A stretch of 64,000 nucleotides of DNA from Imbricaverruca yamaguchii (Eukaryota > Arthropoda > Thecostraca > Neoverrucidae). The position numbers and the translations under genes are program-made. A model generated the notes under the pieces. It was not told the DNA's origin and did no database searches. It worked only from the letters and a program-made list of their open reading frames with translations. Below are positions 1-12,231 of this stretch, piece after piece. How positions within the stretch are numbered: position 1 is the stretch's first letter; each line of letters begins with the position of its first letter. Location: contig JAOTOL010001620.1 in NCBI GenBank assembly GCA_034440575.1, forward strand, positions 2,308,501-2,372,500, written 5' to 3'.

Positions 1-1165
1 GACGGGGACCGTGACGGGGACCGTGATGGGGACCGTGACGGGGACTGCGGTAGGGACCGTGGCGGGGACTGTGGTAGGGACCGTCACGGGGGCCGTGACG
101 GGGACTGTGACGGGGACCGTGACGGGGACTATGGTAGGAACCGTGACGGGAGCTGTCGTAGGAACCGTGCAGAAATTTGTAGCAGGGCCCGTGACGGGAG
201 CTGTGGTAGGGACCGTGACGGGGACTGTGGTAGGGACCGTGACGGGGACTGTGGTAGGGATCGTGACGGGGACTGTGGTAGGGACCGTGACGGGGACTGT
301 GGTAGGGACCGTGACGGGGACTGTGGTAGGGACCGTTACGGGGACTGTGGTAGGGACCGTGACGGGGACTGTGGTAGGGACCGTGACGGGGACTGTGGTA
401 GGGACCGTGACGGGGACTGTGGTAGGGACCGTGACGGGGACTGTGGTAGGGACCGTGACGGGGACTGTGGTAGGGACCGTGACGGGGACTGTGGTAGGGA
501 CCGTGACGGGGACTGTGGTAGGGACCGTGACGGGGACTGTGGTAGGGACCGTGACGGGGACTGTGGTAGGGATCGTGACGGGGACTGTGGTAGGGACCGT
601 GACGGGGACTGTGGTAGGGATCGTGACGGGGACTGTGGTAGGGACCGTGACGGGGACTGTGGTAGGGACCGTGACGGGGACTGTGGTAGGGATCGTGACG
701 GGAGCTGCGGCAAGGACCGTGACGAGGACTGTGGTAGGGACCGTGACGGGGACTGTGGTAGGGACAGTGACGAGGTACTCGTGAAGTAGGGACCGTGACG
801 GGGACTGTGGTAGGGACCGTGACGGGGACTGTGGTAGGGACCGTGACGGGGACTGTGGTAGGGACCGTGACGGGGACTGTGGTAGGGACCGTGACGGGGA
901 CTGTGGTAGGGACCGTGACGGGGACTGTGGTAGGGACCGTGACGGGAGCTGCGGCAAGGACCGTGAAGGAACTGTGTTAGGGATCGTGAAGGGAGCTGTG
1001 GCAAGGACCGTGACGGGAACTGTGTTAGGGATCGTGAAGGGAGCTGTGGCAAGGACAGTGACGGGAACTGTGCTAGGGATCGTGAAGGGAGCTGTGGCAA
1101 GGACCGTAACGGGGGCTGTGTTAAGGATCGCGAAGGGAGCTGTGGTGAGTACCGCTGCCGGGCGA
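1..1165. repeat. 24-bp minisatellite (about 48 copies, cut by window start)
   Basis: The unit is gtggtagggaccgtgacggg plus gact, repeated almost perfectly from 1 to about 950 and in a diverged form (gaagggagctgtggcaagga type) to 1165. Because 24 is a multiple of three and the unit lacks stops in several frames, it opens long frames on both strands: a V-V-G-T-V-T-G-T repeat on plus and an S-P-S-R-S-L-P-Q repeat on minus. I treat these as artefacts. There is no recognisable non-repeat protein sequence at either side, though the array may continue beyond the window start. Confidence 0.95.
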
Positions 1166-1829
1166 CCCGCGTGTCAGCAGTCGTTTTCGGCTGGTGATTA
1201 TCATCACTCACTGGTACAACATAAATAATATGGAAGATGAAGCAGCGCATTTCAGATGAACGGTGCTCTGATGAGTACGGTGAAAAGCTTAGAAGATCAC
1301 GCGCGTTTATTCCCGCGGCATTTGATCAGTGGCGCAGCCAGGGTTCATTTTCGGTAGGGCCGGCGCCGGAGGTGTGTCCCCCGTCCGTGGGATGTCCCTT
1401 TCTTTCCGTCGAGGTGCCCGCTACCTAGATTTCTGTGATGGACTTAGGAAGGCAGTTGAAGTTGGGTTTGCACCATGACATAATCTGCTCAACGGGGGTG
1501 GGGTGATTCACACGGTAACTTACCTCTCCGCTGTATCACAGGCTGCATGACACTATGCCTGATATTCGTCTACGCGAGTTTTGTAGTGTAGAGACCATCG
1601 GTAGCGAATGCTTCGGGATCAATCCAAGCCTTTGAGGGACGGTTGATTTTGTTGTTACCGTGATACTGATGTATTTTTGTCATGTGGGACGATGGGCAGG
1701 GGTGCTCCCGTATGGTTTGTAATATGGGTTGCTGGAGATCGAATGTGCTCGTATATCTGCAATCATGTGACGGATTCCGGAAATTCTAACGGTAATTGAC
1801 ATCTCACTTACTTATTCAGGCTAAGTTAA
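1166..1829. other. Unassigned spacer
   Basis: No convincing exon. A motif CAGTGGCGCAGCCAGGG near 1328 resembles hAT-type terminal sequence (compare 5526-5755 and 62,550), but no partner end is visible. Confidence 0.5.
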
Positions 1830-1837
1830 TTTTCCGA

Positions 1838-1874
1838 TGTATATATGTATGTATATATATATATATGTATATAC

Positions 1875-1937
<63 letters not shown>

Positions 1938-1950
1938 CATATATATATAC

Positions 1951-2032
<82 letters not shown>

Positions 2033-2087
2033 GTTTTATGTATATATATTATATGTTATATGTATATATATATATGTATATATATAT

Positions 2088-2119
<32 letters not shown>

Positions 2120-2127
2120 ATTTTAAT
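1838..2127. repeat. (TA)n microsatellite, imperfect
   Basis: Nearly 300 bp of TA/TATG/TACA dinucleotide sequence. The Y-I-Y-I frames across it are repeat artefacts. Confidence 0.95.
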
Positions 2128-2689
2128 ATTGGCTTTGATATGATACGACATTAATACCTGCTTTTGATCCATGTAGCGGTCCATTCGAGCCGTGGAGCCG
2201 TTTGGTTCCGAACAAGAAAAGTGAAATTAGAGCACAAAGTAAGTCGTGAATTGTGTTCGGTGTCGCACGTGATGCATGTCTACGATTTAGATAACATCGT
2301 CTGTGTCCAAGAAGAGAGGAAATTTCCCGAGTGGCATTTCGTGAACAAAATTTTACACCCGTGTAAAAATTCATCCAATATCAATGCATCGGGCACAACA
2401 CAACCCATGTAGTCGGTGCGCCTTAAAGTACTAATTCACGAACACCAATACACCAAATGCGAATGCATGGCAGCTAAACTGACTTTAGTATTTCGGCCAC
2501 GTATCAGACAGATTGCGGACCGAATTAAGCCAGCGGAAAACACCACTAACGACGGACGCAAGCCGGAACTAGATCTTCCATGCTTTCCAGCGGCATCCTG
2601 TTCGGCGTAAAATATGACGAGTACGTGGTCATTCGATAGATAGGAGCGTAGACGTAACGGCGGGGAACGGCATCCGACGTAGCCAACCC

Positions 2690-2865
<176 letters not shown>

Positions 2866-3341
2866 TACATGTATATCCAGAAATATATGCTTATTTGTTT
2901 GTGTGATGTGCAACAGCATTGTATTCGACCATGAAAGCGTATTATACAGGATCCGATACAGAATCACAGGATATAAATCCGATAAATATTGCCACTTTTC
3001 GGGAGGGACATATCGCCATATCTTCCCGTTGCAAAACAGAATTCTGGCTACGCCGCCACCTGCAATACCAGGTTTGTTTTCCCAAGGTCTACACCTATGA
3101 TCCTATGATAAATAGTTGAAGTATAACGACAACCAAAATTGATGAAGGTGTCCATGAACGACTGATTTTGAAAGTGACTCGAGGGTGCCAAAATGAGGAA
3201 TTAAGTACCAAGCTCCAAAACGCAACGGCAAGAACCATGACACAGCACCGCTACCCACTCTGGGACTGGCTCAAACCACCTAGCAAGAACCTCTTGAAAC
3301 CCAAGCTCTCCTCAAATAGATGTATCTGCCGTAGCAACATT

Positions 3342-3549
3342 CCAGCAAACCTATTTGTTTGTTTATTGGTTGGTTCACGACACACTTTATGCACATTCAG
3401 GGCTAATGGCGCCGCCCACACTGTTTCGCCCGTGGGCCGCGGGATTGGGAAATGTACTGAGTGGCGCTAGAGTCGAACCCGGGACCTTTGGTACCCATAG
3501 CCCGACACCTTAACCACTCGGCCAACCCCCCCCCTCCAGCAAACCTATT
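3342..3549 (-). mobile_element. tRNA-derived SINE, copy 1, with 14-bp target-site duplications
   Basis: The body is 3356-3535 in minus orientation. Read on the minus strand it starts with a tRNA-like head: box A TGGCCGAGTGG, box B GGTTCGACTC, similar to Leu/Ser tRNAs. A family-specific body follows (cggcccacgggcgaaacag, then gggcggcgccattag, then gcataaagtgtgtcgtgaac). It ends in an AAAC-rich tail. Perfect direct repeats CCAGCAAACCTATT lie at 3342-3355 and 3536-3549, the signature of LINE-mediated retroposition. The body recurs at 31,031 and 52,468. It is too long and too unpaired to be a functional tRNA gene. Confidence 0.9.
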
Positions 3550-6268
3550 AAAACTGACTGTTCGTTGGGGAACGTGGGCGGACTCTCCATCACTAGCACG
3601 TCATCGACGCCTAGTGGAGAAGATGTGAACTATAAGCACGCCACATCGAGATTAAAAGCAGCTAAATCTCGAATATATTGATAGAAATAATAGAGAAGTA
3701 ATTAATGCACGTAGAAGCTTGCCCCTCCTCCCTTCGCTTTGGGTAGTTTCTGCATGTATGCATAGCGCGTTACTCTCGGCATCACGACCGTTAGTGTTCG
3801 TCAACTTGCTCAAACGTCAGCATGCTTCCATTTTTCGTCGTGACATTAGCATTGGAAGCGTGGACGGCTGGGCGTGGTTGATGATCAGATGGGATGCATT
3901 CACCAATCAACTGCATTTACTGAAGATACTCCCCTGGAGTTTCTTCAGAACTCATCGCTTCAGTTTCAGTGAACGAATTCTTAACAAACTGTCGAGCTGG
4001 CTGTGCTGCGACAAATTTGCTGAATTGTGAGATATCATCGCTGCAAGAATCTTCAGAAGTGATGGCATTGCTAGTATGAACGAAATTGGACGGGCAGTGG
4101 TACATAATTGCATTATGTTGTGATGATAAGCACTGCAAGTTCCGAAGTAATTCGTTAGCCTGATATGTATCTCGTTACATGGGCAGTGACGGGCCATACC
4201 TTTCGAGAAGAGCCGAGTTTTTCAAGCAAAACTTGGCTCACCCAGTGAGGGAACTGACCAATAAATTGTAAATTGCCCTGATCATTGGAAAAGTCATCCA
4301 GACAAAGGAATCCAATTTCGGTGAAAAGCTGATAGAAAATTGGTGGGAAGTTCGAAGAAAGCTGATGGAAAGTTGGTAGAAAGCTGGTGGAAAATTGGCA
4401 GAAAGTGTATGATTTCGACGTCTTGGAAACATGCAGCGTGTGTACCATGGATCCAGGAATTTTCGTGACGGGCACTTGTCCGGAGGGCCGTCATTTCCCG
4501 GGAAGGTGACACTGGCTGAGGAATGTTCAGGGGTCTTCTGTGCCTCCTTAGCCTCTGCATGTACCTGCTAATGACTGCACTAAACATTAATAGCAAAAGC
4601 AATTTCAGTGCATGATGCGCGAAATCTTTCGACAGCGACCTGGAAACTTGTGGAAATATATCAAGGGTGCGGGAGGCGCGTGGGGTGGGGGCAGAGGCCG
4701 ATGGAGAAGCCCCAGGTTCGGACGAGTTTAACAATTAAGTATATTGGTGTCGCACGGAAAGAATTGGCTTCGCTTTATCTGTGGAAAGCGATTCTTCCTT
4801 TCAACAAAGCCATGAAAAAACTTTGCATCGCTTTTTGGCCCCGTAGCAGACTCATTAGCAGAATCTCATTGCAAATCGATGTCGGAAGAACGTTTCACCT
4901 CTTCTTGCCGTAATTAACCGAGTGCCTGTATGTGAAATGTACCGATAAAAGAACACTACTTGCCTTTTACCTTGAGATCTGTTTTTGGTGTTTGAACAAC
5001 CATTCTGTCGTTATGCACTTCCGGTCGGGATAACTTGGTAGTTGCAGGACACCAACAAGAAGTACTGGATCAGCATGGATTAATTATAGGAAAAATGCGA
5101 CGGTAGAGGACACGGCGGACGCTGTGTCTATAACGGCTCCTATTTTTCTCCGTTGACTGGGGAAATGTGTGCTTAGTGGCGTGTGACCAATCTCGTCATC
5201 GCCTGGGAGCAATCTCGAGCTGCTGCGGTTTTCATTTCGCCCCGTGCCGTCGGTGCATTGTAGGCCGAGTTTAGCCCTCTACGGCGCGGAGCCGAGTTTT
5301 CCCGCGTTTTTATTGTCGCAAGGCAAATTAGAACAATATCCCGCACCACTTTTCCGGCAAAATTGTTACCCCAATTCTTGTAATGCTTCTGACCGCTTGG
5401 AACGGAAACTTCCAGCAGGTATGGGTCACCGATGCGAGTTGCTATGAATTCGCCGGGCGTGTATGACCAACTGCTGACTAGTTCTGTTGGGAAGTGAATG
5501 CTTAGAATTGTTGACTGGTGAGTATCACCGTAGGCGGACCCAGATGTGCAGCCCTGGGGTTCCGTCCCCCCCCCGCACAGTATGAAAAAGCATCCAAAAA
5601 TGTTTAGCATCCAAAAATGTATTAGATCAAACGAACAAAAATGACTCGCTGCGCAAGACCTTACATTTTCAAGGCGCGCCAAGTCTTCACTTCTTCGCAT
5701 GGACTATTTTTATCGAGCCCCCCTCCACACTAGGAAAATTCTGGCTCCGCCACTGGGTGGATGTATGGAAATGCTGCGATCCCTCTTCCAGGTTCTACGG
5801 AATGTCCGCGGTTTTAGAATGTGTAGTTTGTTTCCAATGAACGGTTGTTTCCCAATGTCCCAAGCACGAGGCGTCACACTCCAAGCGCTGGATTCCCCTC
5901 GTGTGTTGGTTCATTTTATCCTGCATGTACACACGCTGTTTGCCTGGTGTATGTGTGGTGTATGGTTGGTGCTCTGCTGTGTCAGATGGTGATGTACAGT
6001 GTGTTCACCGAGCAAGTCCTTCCGCTGTTGTGTTATGATGCTTCTTTCCATGTTGGCCGGGCATTCCCCAGACGTCAGCTGATTATTCATCCGTATGTTT
6101 GCTCGGGGTTCTGCCGTGTATTGGCTGGGTGTTTGTTATTGGTGGGTTTTTGTGTGGGTGTTGTTTTGTTTGGGGGGGGTTTTTTTGGTTGGTTTTGTTT
6201 GGCTGGGTGTTCCGCTGCATGGCGACTAGCTATTTATTGTCTTGTGTGTTGGCTGGTTTTACACAGCG
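3550..6268. other. Intergenic; possible hAT-like short element at 5526-5755
   Basis: I see no gene. 4310-4400 is a degenerate purine-rich repeat (gctgatggaaagttggtaga type). At 5526-5755 two imperfect inverted ends (CACCGTAGGCGGACCCAG and, on minus, CAGTGGCGGAGCCAG) flank C-runs and could mark a non-autonomous hAT element of about 230 bp. The 8-bp flanks (gtgagtat, ggtggatg) do not match well, so this is tentative. Confidence 0.35.
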
Positions 6269-6269
6269 T

Positions 6270-6630
6270 GTTGGCGAGACATTCCGATATATGTTGGCTG
6301 AATGTTCCCCGTATGTTGGCTGAGTGTTCCCCGTATGTTGGCTGGATGTTCCCCGTATGTTGTCCAGGTGTTCCCCATATGTTGGATGGATGTTCCCCGT
6401 ATGTTGGGTATGTGTTCCCCGTGTGTTGGCCAGGTGTTCCCCGTGTGTTGGCTGGATGTTCCGCATGTGTTGGACAAGTGTTCCCCGTGTGTTGGCTGAG
6501 TGTTCCCCGTCTGTTGGCTAGGTGTTCCCCGTCTATTGGCTGAGTGTTCCCCATATGTTGGCTGAGTGTTCCTCGTCTGTTGGCTGGATGTTCCCCGTGT
6601 TTGGCTGAGTGTTCCCTGTGTGATGGAAAT
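6270..6630. repeat. 22-bp minisatellite
   Basis: The unit is approximately tgttccccgtatgttggctg plus ag, about 16 copies. 22 is not a multiple of three, so the repeat peptide (MFPVCWLSVPRMLAG-like) cycles through frames and appears in several overlapping frames on both strands. These are not genes. Confidence 0.93.
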
Positions 6631-8040
6631 CCTGAGCGCAGGATGAAAACACCTAGGTCTCGCAACGTTAGACACTGGCGTTCGAGGTCCAAGCGTTTCA
6701 AGACGTTCGGGGTTCAAAGCTCTAAACACAGCACGATCCAAAACAGCGTGGATACTGACTGAGAAGACGTCAAACAGGGATACTTCGAAGCTCAAAATAG
6801 TTAATGGTGTCCGGCTGACAGGTATACCCAATAAAGAAACACATGCACAGAATAAAGCAGGCACCACTAGAGCAAAATGCAAGCACATCCAGATCATGAA
6901 ACGTAAACTGACGATTCAAACGAGGTAACCTGAACTCACTGTCTAATAAATGTAAAATTACAGTAGTTGCATTGCAGCAGGGTGTATGAATTCCATGAGT
7001 AGCTTCCATGAGATTGTTCAGAACACACACATAGCCCTAAATCTGACGATATTGATACTTATCGGTAAATATTGATCGGTAAATACACATTATAGAAGCT
7101 TCTGAGCCGGTTGAGGAGAAAGAACTTGTACTCCCTGGGAGAAGACCCCCCACCCAATTGGGGGTGATGAGATGGCCTGAAGAGGGCCGAGTGACCCGGT
7201 TCGTCTCAGGCCCAGCTAGGTGGTTCGGTGGCCATGTAAATGCTTGGGTGGCCAGCACTGGTTAGATCTTATATGCTGATCAATTTTCTGGTTCTATATC
7301 TTGTATGCTCAGTCCCCATCAGCTGATCCATTATCACCTGAACGTTCGTCAGTTAAGCCGGAATCACCGTCCGCACACTCATCAGCTGATCCATTATCAC
7401 CTGAACGTTCGTCAGTAGTAAGCCGGAATCACCGTCCGCACACTCATCAGCTGAGCCGTAGTGTCGGATTCATCATCAGTGAAACCCCCGCCAGCTGAGC
7501 CGTAGTGATCTGATTCTTCACGTCAGTTGAGCCGTAGTGATCTGATCCATCATCACCCGAAGCCCCGCCAGCTTGGTCGCAGCCGCCAGATCCATCATCG
7601 CCTGACCATCTGACCATCAGTCAATCGACTCTGTTCAGCTCGACACGGCCGATCACAGCCTTGAACTCACCTCAAGCTGCAGCGACCAAGGAGAATGGCC
7701 AGCAGTGCACACCTAGTGGCCACTGCGGCAGTTCGCTGCCGGCGACTCACCACCTCCCGAGCTCACCGGAGATGGGGAGGGGTGACACGAAGCTGCGCTG
7801 GAGTCCACCGCAGTGGGTCATGCTGCACGTGTCCCACTGTGACGTCATAACGCATCATCCCGTCTCTTGAAGAAAACGACTCATTTTTGCTTGCGGTCGG
7901 TGAACCATACAAAAAATGAGAAAAATGAAAGAGACACCGGGATGAGAGAAAAAATGGTAACAGAATTTCAAATTTGTTTTTGTTATTTGTTGCTTAATGC
8001 TGTTTTCTCCATCGATGTTTGATTTGCAAATCGTATGATT
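6631..8040. other. Intergenic with a short ~64-bp tandem repeat at 7310-7460
   Basis: Just over two copies of a ~64-bp unit (agctgatccattatcacctg ... ccgtccgcacactc) lie at 7318-7455, and diverged pieces (agctgagccgtagtg) run on to about 7600. No gene is supported in the rest. Confidence 0.7.
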
Positions 8041-8428
8041 GCAAATGTCTATTTCATGTGGCATTTCATAAAATGCCACTATTTCCTACTCTGGGCAAGT
8101 GGATCACTCCATAAAGAACCATTCATTATTAATATTTGGCAAAGGCAATCGCATACGCTTCGGTGTAAGATCAGGGTAAAAACATTCGCTCGTACCTGAA
8201 CGAATCCATGAAACGTGCTGTAACCACGCTATTCAGATGCTGTATGGAATATTCGATAGCTAAAACAGCGAGCCAACAAACATACCTGCGAATGTGACCA
8301 CATTGCAAATGTTTATTTCACTTAATCGTGACAAAGAACTACTAAGTGACATTTCCTACTATGGGCAAGTATATCATTCGATAAAGAACGATTTACTATT
8401 ATTATTATTATTTGGCAAAGGAAAATAA
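8040..8428. repeat. Direct duplication of a ~110-bp AT-rich segment
   Basis: The segment gcaaatgtctatttcatgtg ... cctactctgggcaagt ... ataaagaaccatt ... tttggcaaagg at 8040-8150 recurs, diverged, at 8303-8428 (gcaaatgtttatttcactta ... cctactatgggcaagt ... ataaagaacgatt ... tttggcaaagg). Offset is about 260 bp. Confidence 0.8.
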
Positions 8429-8497
8429 TGATAACAAATGTAATAAATAAAAATTAATTAATTTGGTCTGTATTTGCGCCCGTGTTTGCCACACAAG

Positions 8498-8659
8498 AAT
8501 GGCAACTGTTTGCCTGCTCGCATTGAATGCTCAGCGGAGTGTACTAACCACTTGGAGTGCATCCATCCTACTCAGATCTGCGACCCGCCGTGCCGCGCCA
8601 CGCACTGCGGCAGGTTCCAGCAACACAATTTCCCAGCTGGGGAGTCATGCGCTACGTAA
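8498..8659 (+). CDS. Possible exon of a cysteine-rich secreted-type protein
   Basis: The frame beginning after an AG at 8496-8497 reads NGNCLPARIECSAECTNHLE and continues through seven further codon blocks to a stop at 8657-8659. It has eight cysteines in about 53 residues, spaced roughly C-x6-C-x3-C-x5-C-x6-C-x3-C-x4-C-x12-C. That density and the polar residues between suggest a small disulfide-rich extracellular domain. GTAAAT at 8655-8660 could be a donor, so the stop may not be used. The acceptor lacks a strong pyrimidine tract and no partner exon was found. I do not recognise the family. It could be chance. Confidence 0.3.
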   Translation, partial: NGNCLPARIECSAECTNHLECIHPTQICDPPCRATHCGRFQQHNFPAGESCAT

Positions 8660-9145
8660 ATATCCTGTAGACTATCAGCAAAACTATCCGCATGTCGCAT
8701 GCCGTATGCCGCATGACGTATTCCGTACACTATTTCTGTAGTCGAAGATGGGTCAAAATCAGCGGTGTATTTCAGCGCGTCTATTTTAACAGCATGATAA
8801 TAGACCTACGTTTTTACAGTGTAGGCATGGGTCTCATAGTCAGCGGTCCATCATATGCAAAACATCCCCGGTATATAGACGATAAGCGTTATCCTGAGAG
8901 AGTTGAATGTTGGCTGGCATGAGCTCTCCCACCATATCCACTACCCAGCGAGGTCTACGCCCATGACTCTCCCGTGCTTTTATCAGCCAGGTATTGGGTG
9001 CTCAGTAGGCATGGCAATGGCACAAAGCCAGCAGCAGGCCATGGTGAGTAGTGTGTGTGTGGCGAGCTCCACCACGGACACACGCTGCTATGTCCTCGCC
9101 ACGCTGTCAAGCCCGGCCGCGAGAGCTGTGTGTTTGCGTGCGTGT

Positions 9146-9472
<327 letters not shown>

Positions 9473-9539
9473 CGTGTGATACCGACGCATGACACACATG
9501 ATCACCACTGGAGCTGAATGGCACGCTCGCATGAAAGCC

Positions 9540-9730
9540 CAAAGTGGTCTGAATCCGCGTCTCTCGATCCGCACATGCTGCGGAGCGCGCAGCGCAGCCC
9601 CCGCTATCACCTCCGCATCCGCGACCCCACCTCTGACACCAACCGGAAGTGACGTTTGCGACGTTGCGACGGCTCCATTTCCGTGAACGCCCGCTGCGCT
9701 CGCACCCCCTGCGCATGCAGTGAGGGAGCC
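9540..9730. promoter_or_regulatory. CpG-rich promoter-like segment with ETS-like and NRF1-like sites
   Basis: This stretch is dense in CpG and carries ACCGGAAGTGACG (ETS-type) at about 9640 and CTGCGCATGCAG (NRF1-type) at about 9710. Both motifs are typical of housekeeping promoters. No downstream first exon could be identified, so the gene it would serve is unknown. Confidence 0.3.
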
Positions 9731-10920
9731 AGCGAAGAAACCTAACGAGGCGCTCGGTCGCGTCCAGCTCTAAAGACAGGACAAAACGCCCCTTGGGTAA
9801 CGCAGGGAGGCGCCGCCTTCTCAGATCCCTCGGAAGGAGGTTCCTGGGTTCTGATGTGACGTAATTTTTATGGGTTCAGCCACTTGGGCCGTGTAGCCTC
9901 GCATGGGGCTTCTCCACGCGCCCAGTAGCAGCAGGGAAGCCGGAATCACAAGCAGTTGGTAAGATTTGAACTGGGATTTCATTGGTACAGAACAGACAAA
10001 CTATGTGGTAGCGACTATACCGGGCACTCACCTCAGTTTTGCTTCCGTTAATATGCATTGTGTAAGATTGAGATCCGCTATGCATATTGAAAGCATTTCG
10101 GAACGAATTAGCCTGCAACAATATCATGTTTGAGCACTCCTAATATGAAATTCGTCGTGGATATAACACTGAGAGGACTTATTGTGTGCCGCTTTCATAA
10201 AAGACCGTGCAGTTTGCACTTGAATCCAAGACCATCATAATATCTGCAAAATTGTTGCATCACGAGATAGTGCCAGCAGTCGCCCTGCGACTGGGAGTTC
10301 GTGCTCCTCGGTTTTCCGTGTTTGTACCCGAACCATTCACGTTTGCAAGGCTGAGTCTTCAGTGCTTTACAATGAATGCATTGTAACAGCCAACTTCCAG
10401 GTCGCCCTAGAACTTGGCTTAGTTCTCAGTCCGTGCATTCTCATTGGCATTCACGTTGGAGCACATGTGCTCCTATATCACGCACACATTTGCATGATCT
10501 ATGTGGACGCCTCAACTTCATCTCCTGTGTCCATGTCTCAGGGTTCAGATTAGCTAAGCGCAGCCATAAGTGGTGTTCCCTTTGCATGAACTCCGGTCCC
10601 TCCAATTCAGTCCGGCTTGACTAAGCTCCGTCGATCATGATACATTTTAGCGCTAACACCTATGGATCGGTCCCAACGTTTTAGTGAATTACCTCTGGCA
10701 TGGCTAGTCGCTGCCAAACGTCTCCAGAAAATGACCCCCTACTGAACCATTCCCTTCTCGTGCGCTGTGTTGCATCGCTAAGTGTGTTGGCTGTCCAGTA
10801 CTTGACTTGCGACCCTCATGTCGTGTTGGAGGTGGAATTGCTTGTTCGGTAGTGGTAGCCAGACTGGTACCTACTGCAGCACGAGAACAAGAGCGACCAG
10901 GTGCAGACGTCAACTGAACA
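9731..10920. other. Unassigned spacer
   Basis: No exon, repeat or element that I can support. Confidence 0.5.
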
Positions 10921-11145
10921 ATTCCCACGTGCCGGTGGCATTAGGGCAGTGGGATTCCCATCTGCCTGGGTCATTATGGCAGTGGGATTCCCATCTGCCT
11001 GGGTCATTTGGGCAGTGGGATTCGCATATGTCGGTGACAAGTATGGTTCCAACGTGCCGGTGACAATTAGGCAGTATGGTTCCCAAGTGCTGGCGACAAT
11101 GGGGCAGTATGGTTCCAACGTGCTGGTGACAATTAGGCAGTATCA
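10921..11145. repeat. 33-bp minisatellite (relative at 11,990-12,065)
   Basis: Two related unit types of about 33 bp, gtgggattcccatctgcctg... and gtatggttccaacgtgccgg..., alternate over about seven copies. Three more copies occur 850 bp away at 11,990-12,065 (gtatggttcccgcgtgccgg, gtatggttcccacgtactga, gtgggatttccatgtgcgct). 11,146-11,989 between them shows no gene. Confidence 0.85.
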
Positions 11146-12231
11146 GTACTACATTTGTGTTGTTTCAAGTGGAAGGACGTGTTTTTCTACGTCGCATTTA
11201 CTAGTCGATTTAGCGCGTTTTGGAAGAAGAAAGTACATTTTCAAGATTTGAGCCGTATGCGTGAAGAAAGTTGAGTCATGCACATGCGAATTTGAATTGG
11301 CGATCAAGATCAGTGTTGAAGAAACAGCCAGTCAAATTTAAGTCATTTTAGCTTTGTTTTGCAATTGGCTGGCATTTTTAGTCAAGCCATCATTCGCTCA
11401 GTTACATTTATTTTTCCCGTCAAGGAACGTGACGTTTGTGGTGAAGAACCTTCGTTCATGCAAGGAATAGTATAGCCGTTACAAATGAGATATGTTACTT
11501 GTTCAACGAAGCGGGCAGCGTTTCTAATGACAAAATAAAGGGTTTGATTAATGGAAAACTTCGAAGATGAAGAAGTTAGAGCGGAAACAGAAGAACCAGC
11601 CAAATCTCAACTGCTTCAGCATGTTGAGGAGGGAATTCGAGCCAGCAGTTGTCGAGGCCAAATCAAGAATACACGCTTATTTGCATCACGAAAAGAATCT
11701 CGAGCTCACAAGGTCGTTATTTCTCCATTGGATTGTATCTATTTGCTTGCTTGTCCCCTATCCCTGTATCCTCATACCTGCTGTTTGTTGAGCGAGGCGC
11801 CGATACCGGCTAACTCGCCCCATGTTGCAGTGTCCTTACCTTACCCAGTCTCGTCACCCAGCCTTACGTCCTTCCCAATATCCTATCGCCTATCATATAT
11901 CCATTCCTGTTGACCTCACTCACTTCGACGGTCACCATAATAGCCACCGTAGTATGTGGATGTGTCTGCAGGAAATACAATACAAATACAGTATGGTTCC
12001 CGCGTGCCGGTGACAATGGGAAAGTATGGTTCCCACGTACTGATAACAATGATGCAGTGGGATTTCCATGTGCGCTGTACTTCCCGATGACTGGGCCTCC
12101 AGCACTGGCCGGAGAGCGAAGCAGTGCGGAGCCCGTCGACATGCGGCCTACTCGCGACGCAGAATGTCTGCTGCCACCGCTGGTGCAGCAGACATTCTGC
12201 CATTGGCAGAGCCCTGCGGCGGTTCGACTCG

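Noticed and set aside
1838..2127. IYIYI and similar frames at every (TA)n array
   Set aside because: Dinucleotide repeat translation; no coding value.
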